The notes beneath the pieces were generated by a model that was given only the letters and a program-made list of their open reading frames with translations, made no database searches and was not told where the DNA came from. A stretch of 64,000 bases of DNA from Lachnospiraceae bacterium (GTDB lineage: Bacteria; Bacillota; Clostridia; Lachnospirales; Lachnospiraceae). The DNA is taken from the NCBI GenBank assembly GCA_902363665.1, contig CABJAW010000005.1:1-64000 (forward strand). The letters are read 5' to 3'. The position numbers and the translations under genes were made by a program. Below are positions 1-7,987 of this stretch, piece after piece. Every line of letters begins with the position of its first letter. The stretch's first letter is position 1.

Positions 1-155
1 CGGGCAGGGATAAACGCTGAAGGCATCTAAGCGTGAAGCCCCCCTCAAGATGAGATATCCCAAGACCCCTTGAAGAACACGAGGTAGATAGGACAGAGGT
101 GGAAGTGCAGTAATGTACGGAGCTGACTGTTACTAATCGGTCGCAAGCTTATCCA
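1..155 (+). rRNA. 23S ribosomal RNA, 3' end (partial)
   Basis: The first bases match the conserved 3' domain of bacterial 23S rRNA: the block around 24-60 (GCATCTAAGCGTGAAGC and CCTCAAGATGAGA) and the closing segment near 133-148 (TACTAATCGGTCG) are diagnostic. The gene enters from outside the window, so only about the last 155 bases are seen. The exact mature end is estimated from the family. No 5S rRNA or tRNA could be recognised in the following kilobase, which is unusual for a 16S-23S-5S operon. Confidence 0.93.
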
Positions 156-251
156 AACGCGGAGAAAGAAATTTCAAAGCAATCGGTAGGGTTAAATAAA
201 TCGGAGAATGATATTTGAAACAGACTGTATGTGGTTTTGAAGGTACATCAA

Positions 252-280
252 GTACCTGATTTACATAAGAAAACAGGTAC
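252..280 (+). terminator. hairpin downstream of the 23S rRNA
   Basis: GTACCTG at 252-258 pairs with CAGGTAC at 274-280 across a 15-base loop. It lies about 100 bases past the 23S end and before the convergent IS91-like remnant. There is no strong U tract, so it may be a weak terminator or a processing stem. The rest of 156-288 shows no gene. Confidence 0.3.
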
Positions 281-288
281 GAAAGAAT

Positions 289-891
289 TTAAAAAGTACA
301 TAAGAGAAGTTTGAGGCATTGGAGAAATCCAGTGTCTTTTTTACTCTTTATAGGAAAGACCGCCGTTGGCATTGTGCTGAATTGAAAATAGCCCGCACAA
401 AGGCGGGCATGACAAATAAGCGGTTGCCGGTTTACAGGAAGAGTTTCTTCGACATACTTTTCGTCTTCATGGCGATTGTAATGGAAGGTAACGAACTCGC
501 CGTCATATTTGTCAATTCGAGATGTGGCTATAACCGGGCGACCGAGATAGCGGCCGATATATTTGACTACGGTTTTAGGATCACATTTATCAGGTTTGGC
601 ATAAACATAGAAGCCATGTTTATGTTCAGAATAACATAAGGCTTTGACCTTCTTAAAAGAGGGGCCAAGCCGGCTTTGCATTTCGTTAAGCAATGCGGTA
701 CGAAAAGCATTTCGAAGGTAGGTATAATTAAAGTGTGTGATATGGCGCCAAAAACCATCATCGCTGTAGCCATCTTCGGAAATCAGACAGTGAATGTGCG
801 GATTCCACTTAAGATCCCTGCCAAAAGTATGAAGAACCATGATGTAGCCGGGAGTGAAGTTTTTGGATTTATTCATTTTAACATAAAACAA
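289..891 (-). pseudogene. IS91-family transposase, truncated at both ends
   Basis: The 200-codon frame carries the hallmark of IS91/ISCR rolling-circle transposases: an HUH metal-binding motif (NPHIHCLISEDG, about residues 31-42) and, further on, the paired catalytic tyrosines in KYIGRYLGRP. It lacks the zinc-finger N-terminus that normally precedes the HUH motif. After VEETLPV the expected C-terminal helical region is replaced by unrelated residues ending at a stop, so the 3' part is deleted. Family members are normally about 350-400 residues. The 5' end abuts the left end of the IS200/IS605 element, which may have disrupted it. It is very unlikely to be active. Confidence 0.8.
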
Positions 892-1025
892 GCAAGAATT
901 CTCCCACCTCTACAGGTGGTGAGATGAATTGCAAAATATTTTTCTGAAATGAAAAAGAACACTTGTTTTGTATTCCGGAATGTGGTATAATATAATCAGT
1001 CGAAAATGAAAGGAATACTGATTAT

Positions 1026-1430
1026 ATGAAAGAAATGGACCATAATGCTCATTCAGTATATCTCATGTATTACCATCTGATTATGGTTGTAAAATACCGG
1101 AGAAATGTAATTGATGATCCGATTTCAAAACGGGCAAGAGAAATATGGGAATATATCGCACCCTCCTACGGGATCACACTGGAGGAGTGGAACCATGATG
1201 TGGACCATGTCCATGTTATGTTCCGTGCACAGCCAAAATCAGAACTCAGCAAATTTATCAATGCCTATAAAAGTGCGAGCAGCCGTCTGCTGAAAAAGGA
1301 GTATCCGGAAATCCGGGAAAAGCTTTGGAAGGAAGCATTCTGGAGCCAGAGTTTTTGCCTGCTGACAGCGGGAGGCGCACCGGTTGAAGTGATCCGGCAG
1401 TACATCGAGAGTCAGGGGGAAAAGCGATGA
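1026..1430 (+). CDS. tnpA: IS200/IS605 transposase TnpA (Y1, HUH)
   Basis: This 134-residue protein has the length and motifs of single-strand DNA transposases of the Y1 HUH group. The HUH motif is H61-V-H63 in DHVHVMF, and the nucleophilic tyrosine is Y126 in VIRQYIES. Such enzymes work as dimers that excise the element as a single-strand circle by recognising the end hairpins. All catalytic residues are intact and the frame is undamaged, so it may be functional. The stop overlaps the tnpB start (ATGA), implying coupled translation. Confidence 0.93.
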   Translation: MKEMDHNAHSVYLMYYHLIMVVKYRRNVIDDPISKRAREIWEYIAPSYGITLEEWNHDVDHVHVMFRAQPKSELSKFINAYKSASSRLLKKEYPEIREKLWKEAFWSQSFCLLTAGGAPVEVIRQYIESQGEKR

Positions 1431-2530
1431 ACCAGGCATTCCGTTTCCGCATCTATCCAACAAAAGATCAGGAGCTTCTGCTGGCAAAGACATTTGGCTG
1501 CTGCAGGTTTCTGTACAACCAGATGCTGAATGCGAAGATCGCGGAATATAAGAAGACCGGAAAAATGCTGAGGAATACCCCTGCGGTGTACAAAAAGGAA
1601 TATCCATTCCTGAAAGAAGTGGATTCCCTGGCGCTTGCGAACGTGCAGCTGCACCTGGAACGGGCATACCGGAACTTTTTTGGGAATCCGGCTGCCGGTT
1701 TTCCGAAATTCAAGTCAAAACACAGAAACAAAAACAGTTATACAACAAATATGGTAAACGGAAACATTCAGGTGGACGGGCAGCGGCTGAAGCTTCCGAA
1801 GCTGAAATGGATCCGGATGAAAAAGCACAGGGAGATCCCGGAATACTGCTGTCTGAAATCGGTGACGGTAAGCAGGGAACCTTCCGGAAAATATTATGCC
1901 AGCCTGTTATGCGAGGCTCCTGACTGTGAAAACCAAACAGCAGGAAAAACGTACGGGGATGCAAGGATTCTGGGGATTGATTATGCGATGCATGGAATGG
2001 CAGTGTTTTCGGAGGAAACAGGGGAGATAAATGCCGGTTATTACAGAAAAAGCGAGAAAAAACTTGCGTGGGAACAGAGGAAACTGTCCCGCTGTGTGAA
2101 AGGCAGCCGGAATTATCTCCGGCAGAGACACCGTGCCGCATTGTGCCATGAGAAAATCCGGAACCAGAGAAAAGATTTTCTCCATAAACTGAGCCGGGGA
2201 ATCGCAGACCGGTATGATGTGGCGGCAGTAGAAGACATCAATATGAAAGCGATGAGCCGGTGCATGCATTTCGGGAAAAGTGTGCTGGATAACAGCTATG
2301 GGAAATTCCGGGAGATGCTGGAATACAAACTGCGCCGGCAGGGAAAACGTCTGGTAAAGGTGGACCGTTTCTTCCCGTCCAGTAAAAAATGCTGTAAATG
2401 CGGGGCGGTAAAGAAAGAACTGAAATTATCAGAGCGGATCTATATCTGCCCATGTGGGAACCGGATGGACCGTGACTTAAATGCAGCCATCAATATCCGG
2501 GAAGAAGCGCGGCGCATGCTGTGTGCATAA
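1427..2530 (+). CDS. tnpB: RNA-guided endonuclease TnpB (IS605 accessory)
   Basis: The 367-residue protein has the TnpB layout: an N-terminal wedge/helix-turn-helix region (about 1-170) and a RuvC nuclease core. The three acidic RuvC residues are visible: D185 in LGIDYAM, E269 in AAVEDINM and D350 in MDRDLNAA. A zinc ribbon sits between the last two (C322/C325 and C341/C343). TnpB proteins cut DNA next to a target-adjacent motif using a guide RNA made from the right end of the element, helping it persist after excision. Every catalytic and zinc residue is present, so activity is plausible. Known from the family: the omegaRNA begins within the 3' part of tnpB. Confidence 0.93.
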   Translation: MNQAFRFRIYPTKDQELLLAKTFGCCRFLYNQMLNAKIAEYKKTGKMLRNTPAVYKKEYPFLKEVDSLALANVQLHLERAYRNFFGNPAAGFPKFKSKHRNKNSYTTNMVNGNIQVDGQRLKLPKLKWIRMKKHREIPEYCCLKSVTVSREPSGKYYASLLCEAPDCENQTAGKTYGDARILGIDYAMHGMAVFSEETGEINAGYYRKSEKKLAWEQRKLSRCVKGSRNYLRQRHRAALCHEKIRNQRKDFLHKLSRGIADRYDVAAVEDINMKAMSRCMHFGKSVLDNSYGKFREMLEYKLRRQGKRLVKVDRFFPSSKKCCKCGAVKKELKLSERIYICPCGNRMDRDLNAAINIREEARRMLCA

Positions 2531-2690
2531 GAAAAATAAGTCCGTATCCGGACAGAATGGAATAAGCCCGTAACCGGGCAGAAAAACCGCGGGGCACGCG
2601 GGGATAGCCTGTGAAACCTGGCTCGCTGGAGCTATTGAACAGGAAGCCCCCACTTCAAAATCGGAGATTTAAGTGGTGGGAGCATGTCAC
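2500..2690 (+). ncRNA. candidate omegaRNA (reRNA) of the TnpB system
   Basis: The 160 bases between the tnpB stop and the right end have no gene but contain several short hairpins, for example TCCGTATCCGGA near 2541, GCCCGTAACCGGGC near 2566 and CGCGGGGCACGCG near 2588, and finally the right-end stem at 2647-2680. In studied IS605 elements this region, overlapping the end of tnpB, is the scaffold of the guide RNA and the DNA just outside the right end is the guide. By that rule the guide would start at about 2691 (CAGAGAAGATTATGAT). Exact ends are inferred. Confidence 0.5.
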
Positions 2691-2840
2691 CAGAGAAGAT
2701 TATGATTGTACAGGAGCAGAATACGTTTTTTGGTATTATGAGACTGGGGACCGGGTGAAAAAACTGAATGGATATATGGAAAAAGGTGGATATCTGATCA
2801 GGAAAAGAGAAAGTTTAAATCAAGAGCGGAGGGAAAAAAG
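2691..2840 (+). other. unassigned remnant between the IS and pncA
   Basis: An open frame runs from inside the right end of the IS to 2844, giving about 50 residues of flanking-derived sequence (YVFWYYETGDRVKKL and on) that overlaps the pncA start. I recognise no family. It looks like the tail of a gene cut by the insertion, but its missing front is not found on the other side of the element. The last bases (GAGCGGAGGGAAAAAAG) serve as the pncA ribosome site. Confidence 0.25.
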
Positions 2841-3356
2841 ATGAAACGGACATTAATTGTCATCGACATGCAGAATGATTTTATTGACGGCTCTTTAGGT
2901 ACGCCGGAAGCGCAGGCAATCGTGCCGAAAGTAAAAGCGAAGATTCAGGAATATGCAGATCGTGGTGATGAGATTATTTTTACACGGGACACACATCAGA
3001 AAAATTATCTGGACACGCCGGAGGGGAGAAAGCTTCCGGTAGAGCACTGCATTGAGGGAACATACGGCTGGCAGATCGCAGACGGACTGATGCCGGAAAG
3101 CTGCGAGGTTATTAATAAGCCGTCTTTTTGCTGGACAGGCTGGGCTGGACGGACATTTAAAAAGGTGGAACTGGTAGGGCTGTGCACCGACATCTGTGTA
3201 GTTTCAAATGCGTTGATTCTGAAAGCAGAATATCCGGAAGCAGAGATTTCTGTTGATGCGAGTTGTTGTGCAGGTGTGACGGTAGAGACGCATCAGGCGG
3301 CACTGCTGACGATGAAAATGTGTCAGGTTGATGTGACGGCGGCAGAAAATGTGTAA
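2841..3356 (+). CDS. pncA: nicotinamidase / isochorismatase-family cysteine hydrolase
   Basis: 171 residues with the cysteine-hydrolase fold. The catalytic triad of nicotinamidases is visible: D9 (VIDMQNDF), K93 (INKPSFCW) and C119 (LCTDICVVSNA). Metal ligands D50 and H52 lie in TRDTH, and a further histidine is at 69. The enzyme deamidates nicotinamide to nicotinate for NAD salvage in the cytoplasm. The region between K93 and C119 (GWAGRTFKKVELVG) is several residues shorter than in most relatives I know, which might affect the fold. The start is supported by GGAGGG 12 bases upstream. It is the first intact gene after the insertion sequence; the neighbouring gene downstream is dead. Other isochorismatase-family amidases remain possible. 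Confidence 0.85.
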   Translation: MKRTLIVIDMQNDFIDGSLGTPEAQAIVPKVKAKIQEYADRGDEIIFTRDTHQKNYLDTPEGRKLPVEHCIEGTYGWQIADGLMPESCEVINKPSFCWTGWAGRTFKKVELVGLCTDICVVSNALILKAEYPEAEISVDASCCAGVTVETHQAALLTMKMCQVDVTAAENV

Positions 3357-3379
3357 GTTAAAAAAATCTATCAGGCGTG

Positions 3380-4209
3380 CTGTTTTTTTCCCGAATTCGG
3401 AGTACACGAATGTAAACTGGCATCTATGGTGCTTGACGGAATTCTAACGCAGGCGATATTTTTGCTGATCTACCAGAGTGCAAGACTGCTTATGAGTGAA
3501 AAACGTGCCTTTTGGACCGGAGCGCTTGCAGTTTTCTTTCTGCCATTTTATTATTATGCATAGATTGCTTATACAGATGTTCCCGGGATGTTTGCGTTGG
3601 CTCTTATGGTGTATTTATATGTATTTGCAAAAAAGACGGAAAACTGTAAAAGCAAATATATATGGCTTATTTTATTTGGTTGTGTAGCTGGAATTGCATA
3701 CAAGATAAAGGTGACGACAGTAATTTTTGTTATCGCACTTTTTATTGAAGAATTTCTGAATAAAAAAGCGAGTCTGGAAAAATGGAGAAAAATTGCGCCA
3801 TGAATGGTGTAAAAGTGTTTTTGCCGGTGATTACTATGGGGCAAAGCATCCAATGCGACAGACAAGAACCTGGGAGCTGCTTGCAGGGGGCGGAAAGTGG
3901 CACTGGATTTTGCAACTGTATTCGTGGCCGTACTATGCGATGATCATAGCCGGTCTGGTGCTGGCCGGATTTTCCGCTTTTCTGGAAAAGACAGAGAGAA
4001 GTTCTGTATTTTCCGTTAGTCGACTGACGTTGCTTGGTATTTTCCTGTTTTTATCGATCTGGGAATGCAACAGCCGCTATCTGGTCTGTTTTATTCCGGT
4101 GATGATACTGACGGCATCAGATGGATTGACACAGGGGTGGAAGCTACTGGTGGGATGGAAGGAAGAAAGAGAGAAAGAGAAGAGCAAACAGGTGTCTTCA
4201 GCAGAATAG
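3380..4209 (+). pseudogene. decayed polytopic glycosyltransferase (PMT_2/ArnT-like)
   Basis: Conceptual translation across frames gives pieces of one hydrophobic protein. From 3438 the frame reads GILTQAIFLLIYQSARLL..., is broken by TAG at 3561, continues through AYTDVPGMFALALMVYLYV to a TGA at 3801, and the C-terminal part resumes in another frame at about 3793 to 4209 (WPYYAMIIAGLVLAG... then WECNSRYLVCFIP). The YTD and NSRYL motifs and membrane segments are typical of undecaprenyl-sugar-dependent glycosyltransferases of the PMT_2/GT39-GT83 type. At least one nonsense mutation, one frameshift and an internal deletion are present, and the length is less than half the family norm, so it is non-functional. 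Confidence 0.65.
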
Positions 4210-4248
4210 AAAAGCATGAAAAGTAAATAAGACATAAAGCGTTGGATT

Positions 4249-4280
4249 GCCCGGAGAGCGTGCTGCTTTCCGGGCGTTTT
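4249..4280 (+). terminator. rho-independent terminator before the suf operon
   Basis: GCCCGGAGAGC at 4249-4259 pairs with GCTTTCCGGGC at 4265-4275 and is followed by GTTTTATGTTTT. It closes the decayed upstream transcript and isolates the suf promoter. Confidence 0.8.
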
Positions 4281-4374
4281 ATGTTTTAAAAATTTTGTTT
4301 GGGCTATGGCTCAACTCCGGCGTAAGCTTCATTGATGCGAGTGTTTCTGTCCAATTCTCCTATTTTCTTTCTTG

Positions 4375-4399
4375 AATTCCTACTAAATTCGTCGGATTT
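4375..4399. promoter_or_regulatory. 25-bp palindromic operator upstream of sufC
   Basis: AATTCCTAC and GTCGGATTT flank a 7-base centre, with TCCTAC (4378-4383) opposite GTCGGA (4391-4396). The arms differ at one position. It ends 4 bases before the -35 box. Its size and the CTAC..GT.GG pattern resemble sites of Rrf2-type iron-sulfur regulators such as IscR. That assignment is inference; no rrf2 gene lies in the window. Confidence 0.5.
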
Positions 4400-4403
4400 T
4401 TTC

Positions 4404-4432
4404 TTGCCATAATGAGAAAAAAGAATTATAAT
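4404..4432 (+). promoter_or_regulatory. sigma-A-type promoter of the suf operon
   Basis: TTGCCA at 4404-4409 and TATAAT at 4427-4432 are 17 bp apart, a near-consensus vegetative promoter. The leader to the sufC start is about 130 bases. No uORF or riboswitch is recognisable in it. Confidence 0.8.
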
Positions 4433-4568
4433 CAAATCGCAGTAAAATAGTGGGAATTAAACTGCATCAGAAATCCACGGACTGGGCATTCAATAACAGG
4501 AGTAGATTAAGAAAATCTGGCCGATTTGTGAAAAGAGAAGTAAGCGGTCTGACAATGGAGGTAGAAGA

Positions 4569-5315
4569 ATGGCAGCTTCATTATTAAAGATTGATCAGTT
4601 GCATGTAAACGTGGAGGAGAAAGAGATTCTTCACGGTATTGATTTAGAGATAAATAAAGGTGAGACACACGTCCTGATGGGACCAAACGGAGCAGGAAAG
4701 TCGACGCTTGGCTATGCGTTGATGGGAAATCCGCGCTATGAGGTGACGGATGGTGCAATCTATTTTAATGGAAAGGATATCACGAAGGAGACTCCGGCGG
4801 AGCGCGCGAAGGATGGCATTTTCCTTTCATTCCAGAATCCGATCGAGGTGCCGGGCATCACACTTGGCAACTTTATCCGTACGGCGCTGGAGCAGCGGAC
4901 TGGAAAGAGGATTCGTCTGTGGGAGTTTAAAAAAGAACTGAAAAAGGCGATGGAGGTTCTGCAGATGGACGAGTCCTATGCGGAGCGTGATCTGAATGTG
5001 GGATTTTCCGGCGGTGAGAAAAAGAAGGCTGAGATTCTGCAGCTTCTGATGCTGCGCCCGTCGCTGGCGATTCTTGATGAGACAGATTCCGGGCTGGATG
5101 TCGATGCGGTGCGCACGGTATCGCGCGGCGTGGAGGAATATCAGAAAGACAAGAAGGGAGCACTTTTAATCATCACACACAGCACAAGGATTCTTGAGGC
5201 GCTGAAGGTAGATCGGACGCATGTCCTGGCTGACGGTCGGATGGTGGCTTCCGGCGACAGTTCGCTTGTGGATGAGATCAACGAAAACGGTTTCGAGAAG
5301 TATACCGAGCAGTAA
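4569..5315 (+). CDS. sufC: Fe-S cluster assembly ATPase SufC
   Basis: 248 residues, full length for SufC. It has the ABC ATPase signature set: Walker A GPNGAGKST (about 38-46), the family-specific loop FSGGEKKKAE as ABC signature, and Walker B LAILDETDSGLD. SufC is a soluble ABC-type ATPase that drives conformational change of the SufBD scaffold during Fe-S cluster assembly; it is not a transporter. The start follows GGAGGTAGAAG. It is first in a five-gene operon with sufB 13 bases downstream. Confidence 0.96.
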   Translation: MAASLLKIDQLHVNVEEKEILHGIDLEINKGETHVLMGPNGAGKSTLGYALMGNPRYEVTDGAIYFNGKDITKETPAERAKDGIFLSFQNPIEVPGITLGNFIRTALEQRTGKRIRLWEFKKELKKAMEVLQMDESYAERDLNVGFSGGEKKKAEILQLLMLRPSLAILDETDSGLDVDAVRTVSRGVEEYQKDKKGALLIITHSTRILEALKVDRTHVLADGRMVASGDSSLVDEINENGFEKYTEQ

Positions 5316-5328
5316 GGAGGCGGAAAAG

Positions 5329-6735
5329 TTGAAGGAAAAGACATACGTGGAAGACATTGACCGAAGCATGTATGATTTCCGCAACGAGGAGAAGGATGCT
5401 TACCGCGTGAAAGAGGGACTGACTCCGGCAATCGTGGAGCAGATTTCGCGTGAAAAGCATGACCCGGTGTGGATGCAGAATTTCCGGCTTCAGTCGCTGC
5501 AGATTTACAATGAGATGGAAATGCCGGACTGGGGTCCTTCGATCAAAGGTTTAAATATGGAAAATATTGTGACGTATGTGCGGCCGAATACACATATGAG
5601 TGCGAAGTGGTCGGACGTGCCGGAGGATATCAAGGATACCTTTGAAAAGCTTGGCATTCCGCAGGCAGAGCGGAAATCACTGGCCGGTGTCGGCGCACAG
5701 TACGATTCCGAGCTGGTCTATCACAACGTGCGTGCTGAGGTAGCGGCGCAGGGCGTGGTATACACGGATATGGAGAGTGCGCTGACCGGAAAATATGAAG
5801 ACATGGTGCGCAAACATTTCATGAAGCTGGTACCACCGCGTGACCACAAGTTTGCGGCGCTGCACGGGGCAGTCTGGTCGGGCGGTTCTTTCGTTTACGT
5901 ACCGCCTGGCGTATCAGTGGAGATTCCGCTGCAGTCATATTTCCGGCTGAACGCACCGGGAGCAGGGCAGTTTGAGCATACGCTGATCATCGTGGACGAG
6001 GGTGCCTATCTCCATTTCATTGAAGGGTGTTCCGCGCCGAAATACAACGTAGCAAATCTGCACGCTGGCTGTGTGGAGCTGTACGTCGGAAAAAATGCGA
6101 CGCTGCGCTATTCGACGATCGAGAACTGGTCCAAGAACATGTACAACTTAAACACAAAACGTGCAAAAGTCGCCGAGGGCGGCAAGATCGAATGGGTATC
6201 CGGCTCATTCGGTTCGCACGTGTCCTATCTTTATCCGATGAGCCTGTTAAACGGAGAAGGTGCGCGGGCAGAATTTACCGGTATCACGTTTGCAGGAAAG
6301 GGCCAGAACCTTGATACCGGAGCAAAGATCGTACACAACGCGCCGAATACTTCCTCCTACATGAATACGAGATCAATCTCAAAGGACGGTGGAATCAGCA
6401 CGTTCCGAAGCGCGGTGGTTGTAAATCCGAAGGCGAAGGGGAGCAAATCGGCCGTATCATGCCAGTCGCTGATGCTGGACGATATTTCAAGATCCGATAC
6501 GATTCCGGCCATGGACATCCGCACAAACGATGCAGACGTCGGACATGAGGCAAAGATCGGAAGAATTAGTGATGAAGCGGTATTTTACCTGATGTCGCGC
6601 GGCATTTCTGAGGAGGAGGCAAGGGCGCTGATCGTCAGCGGCTTTGCGGACAATGTTTCCAAGGAGCTTCCGCTTGAGTATGCAGTGGAGATGAACAATC
6701 TGATCCGGTTGGAAATGAAGGGAAGCATCGGATGA
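5329..6735 (+). CDS. sufB: Fe-S cluster scaffold protein SufB
   Basis: About 468 residues, matching SufB, with the beta-helix core (SVEIPLQSYF, HFIEGCSAP, YVGKNATLRYSTIENW) and the conserved C-terminal SufBD region (RNDADVGHEAKIG-like: TNDADVGHEAKIG). SufB receives sulfur and builds the nascent cluster with SufC and SufD. I choose the TTG at 5329 because AAGGAGG lies 8 bases upstream at 5314-5320 and the protein then begins MKEKTYVEDIDRSMYDF, as in relatives; an upstream in-frame ATG at 5221 lies inside sufC. The stop overlaps an ATG (6732) that could extend sufD. Confidence 0.95.
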   Translation: MKEKTYVEDIDRSMYDFRNEEKDAYRVKEGLTPAIVEQISREKHDPVWMQNFRLQSLQIYNEMEMPDWGPSIKGLNMENIVTYVRPNTHMSAKWSDVPEDIKDTFEKLGIPQAERKSLAGVGAQYDSELVYHNVRAEVAAQGVVYTDMESALTGKYEDMVRKHFMKLVPPRDHKFAALHGAVWSGGSFVYVPPGVSVEIPLQSYFRLNAPGAGQFEHTLIIVDEGAYLHFIEGCSAPKYNVANLHAGCVELYVGKNATLRYSTIENWSKNMYNLNTKRAKVAEGGKIEWVSGSFGSHVSYLYPMSLLNGEGARAEFTGITFAGKGQNLDTGAKIVHNAPNTSSYMNTRSISKDGGISTFRSAVVVNPKAKGSKSAVSCQSLMLDDISRSDTIPAMDIRTNDADVGHEAKIGRISDEAVFYLMSRGISEEEARALIVSGFADNVSKELPLEYAVEMNNLIRLEMKGSIG

Positions 6736-6851
6736 GATTGGATGAAGCACGCAGCAGATCTCAGGAAAAAGATATCTGCATGGATGCAAAAAAGCGGAAA
6801 TATCCCGGCCATTTACAGGATTCGGCAGAATATGCTGCAGGAAGGAACAAT

Positions 6852-7940
6852 ATGAATCAGGAATATGAATTAAACATAAATCCGCTGCCGGCGAAAACGT
6901 GGAACTGGCTTCATATGAATGAAACCAGTGTGAAAGCTCCGGCACTTTTGGAAAACGGCACGGTGGAGCAGACAGTACCGTCGTCTGTCGCATACAGAAC
7001 TGCATCGGAAAACGAAGCAGATGCGGTATTTTCGGAAATACAAACCGGAATGGGAGACGAAATGGATGACTTCCTGAAAAACGGAGACACGGAGCTCCGC
7101 GTTTATACAACAAAATCACAGACCGCAGAAAAACAGCCGCTTGTCCTGAATTTTACGTATGGAACAGACAGACATACGGCAAACCGTCTCGCGTTTCATC
7201 TGCTTCCGGGCAGTGAACTGACCGTTCTGATGGATTTTTCGGCAGAGACCGAAAGTGATGGCATGGCGGCAATCCAGACGAAGGTATATGCAGAAGAAGG
7301 TGCAGTGCTGCATCTGGTCCAGGTGCAGCGGCTTGCAACAGGATTTACATTCTACAATGACATTGGTACAAAGTGCGGCAAAAACGCACGTGTGGAGACA
7401 ATACAGCTGGTGCTTGGCGGAAAGAACACATACCTTGGAAGCAGGACTGCGCTGGAGGGAGAGAGCAGTGCGTTGTCGTCAGATGTTGGTTATCTTGTCG
7501 GGGCAAATGAGCATCTCGATATGAATTTTGTGGCATATCACACCGGCAAAAAGACGGAGAGCCGTATGGACGCGTCCGGCGTACTGCGTGAAAACGGGTT
7601 CAAGCTGTTCCGCGGTACGATCGATTTCCGCAAGGGCTGCGCAGGCGCGGTCGGCAATGAAAAAGAGGATGTACTGCTGCTTGACGATGCGGTAGTAAAC
7701 CAGACAATTCCGCTGATCCTCTGTGAGGAGGAGGACGTCGAAGGAAATCATGGCGCCACGATCGGAAAACTGGACGAAGAACTGCTGTTTTATCTGGAAT
7801 CCCGGGGAATGTCGGAGGAGGCTGTCTACGAGATGATGGCGCGGGCACGTATTGATGCGATTGCCGGAAAGATTCCGGATGCAGGAATGCGCGAGAAGAT
7901 ACGTGCGTATCTTGGGGATGTACAGGATGAAGAAAAGTAA
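6852..7940 (+). CDS. sufD: Fe-S cluster assembly protein SufD
   Basis: About 362 residues with the SufBD beta-helix fold; the C-terminus has the family motif NHGATIGKLDEELLFYLESRG. SufD pairs with SufB in the SufBC2D complex and helps iron entry. The ATG at 6852 is preferred: it follows GGAAGGA and the protein then starts MNQEYELNINPLPAKTWNWL, typical for SufD. The alternative ATG at 6732, overlapping the sufB stop, would add 40 residues without family resemblance. SufD is less conserved than SufB, as usual. Confidence 0.92.
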   Translation: MNQEYELNINPLPAKTWNWLHMNETSVKAPALLENGTVEQTVPSSVAYRTASENEADAVFSEIQTGMGDEMDDFLKNGDTELRVYTTKSQTAEKQPLVLNFTYGTDRHTANRLAFHLLPGSELTVLMDFSAETESDGMAAIQTKVYAEEGAVLHLVQVQRLATGFTFYNDIGTKCGKNARVETIQLVLGGKNTYLGSRTALEGESSALSSDVGYLVGANEHLDMNFVAYHTGKKTESRMDASGVLRENGFKLFRGTIDFRKGCAGAVGNEKEDVLLLDDAVVNQTIPLILCEEEDVEGNHGATIGKLDEELLFYLESRGMSEEAVYEMMARARIDAIAGKIPDAGMREKIRAYLGDVQDEEK

Positions 7941-7987
7941 GCAGAGAATGATTGGCAGAGAGCGGCGCAAAAAGAAAGGACAACGCG

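Larger units (their letters stand above)
893..2690 (+). mobile_element. IS200/IS605-family insertion sequence (tnpA + tnpB)
   Basis: A complete-looking element: a subterminal left-end hairpin at 904-919 (CCACCT / AGGTGG), a Y1 transposase, a TnpB gene overlapping it by 4 bases, and a right-end hairpin at 2647-2680 (CCCCCACTT / AAGTGGTGGG) followed by ATGTCAC. IS200/IS605 elements have hairpin ends, no terminal inverted repeats and make no target duplication, as seen here. The right edge is placed at about 2690 after TCAC. The left edge is uncertain within roughly 885-905. The left flank is the IS91-like remnant and the right flank is unrelated, so the insertion was accompanied by rearrangement or sits at a junction. 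Confidence 0.85.

Noticed and set aside
156..900. 5S rRNA or tRNA genes after 23S
   Set aside because: I searched by eye for 5S and tRNA consensus blocks on both strands and saw none.
2611..2844. 77-codon frame starting in the IS right end
   Set aside because: The start lies in the omegaRNA/right-end hairpin and has no ribosome site; only the flanking part may be a gene remnant.
289..4209. genomic island or prophage
   Set aside because: Only insertion-sequence genes and decayed genes are present; there is no integrase, phage structural gene or tRNA attachment site.
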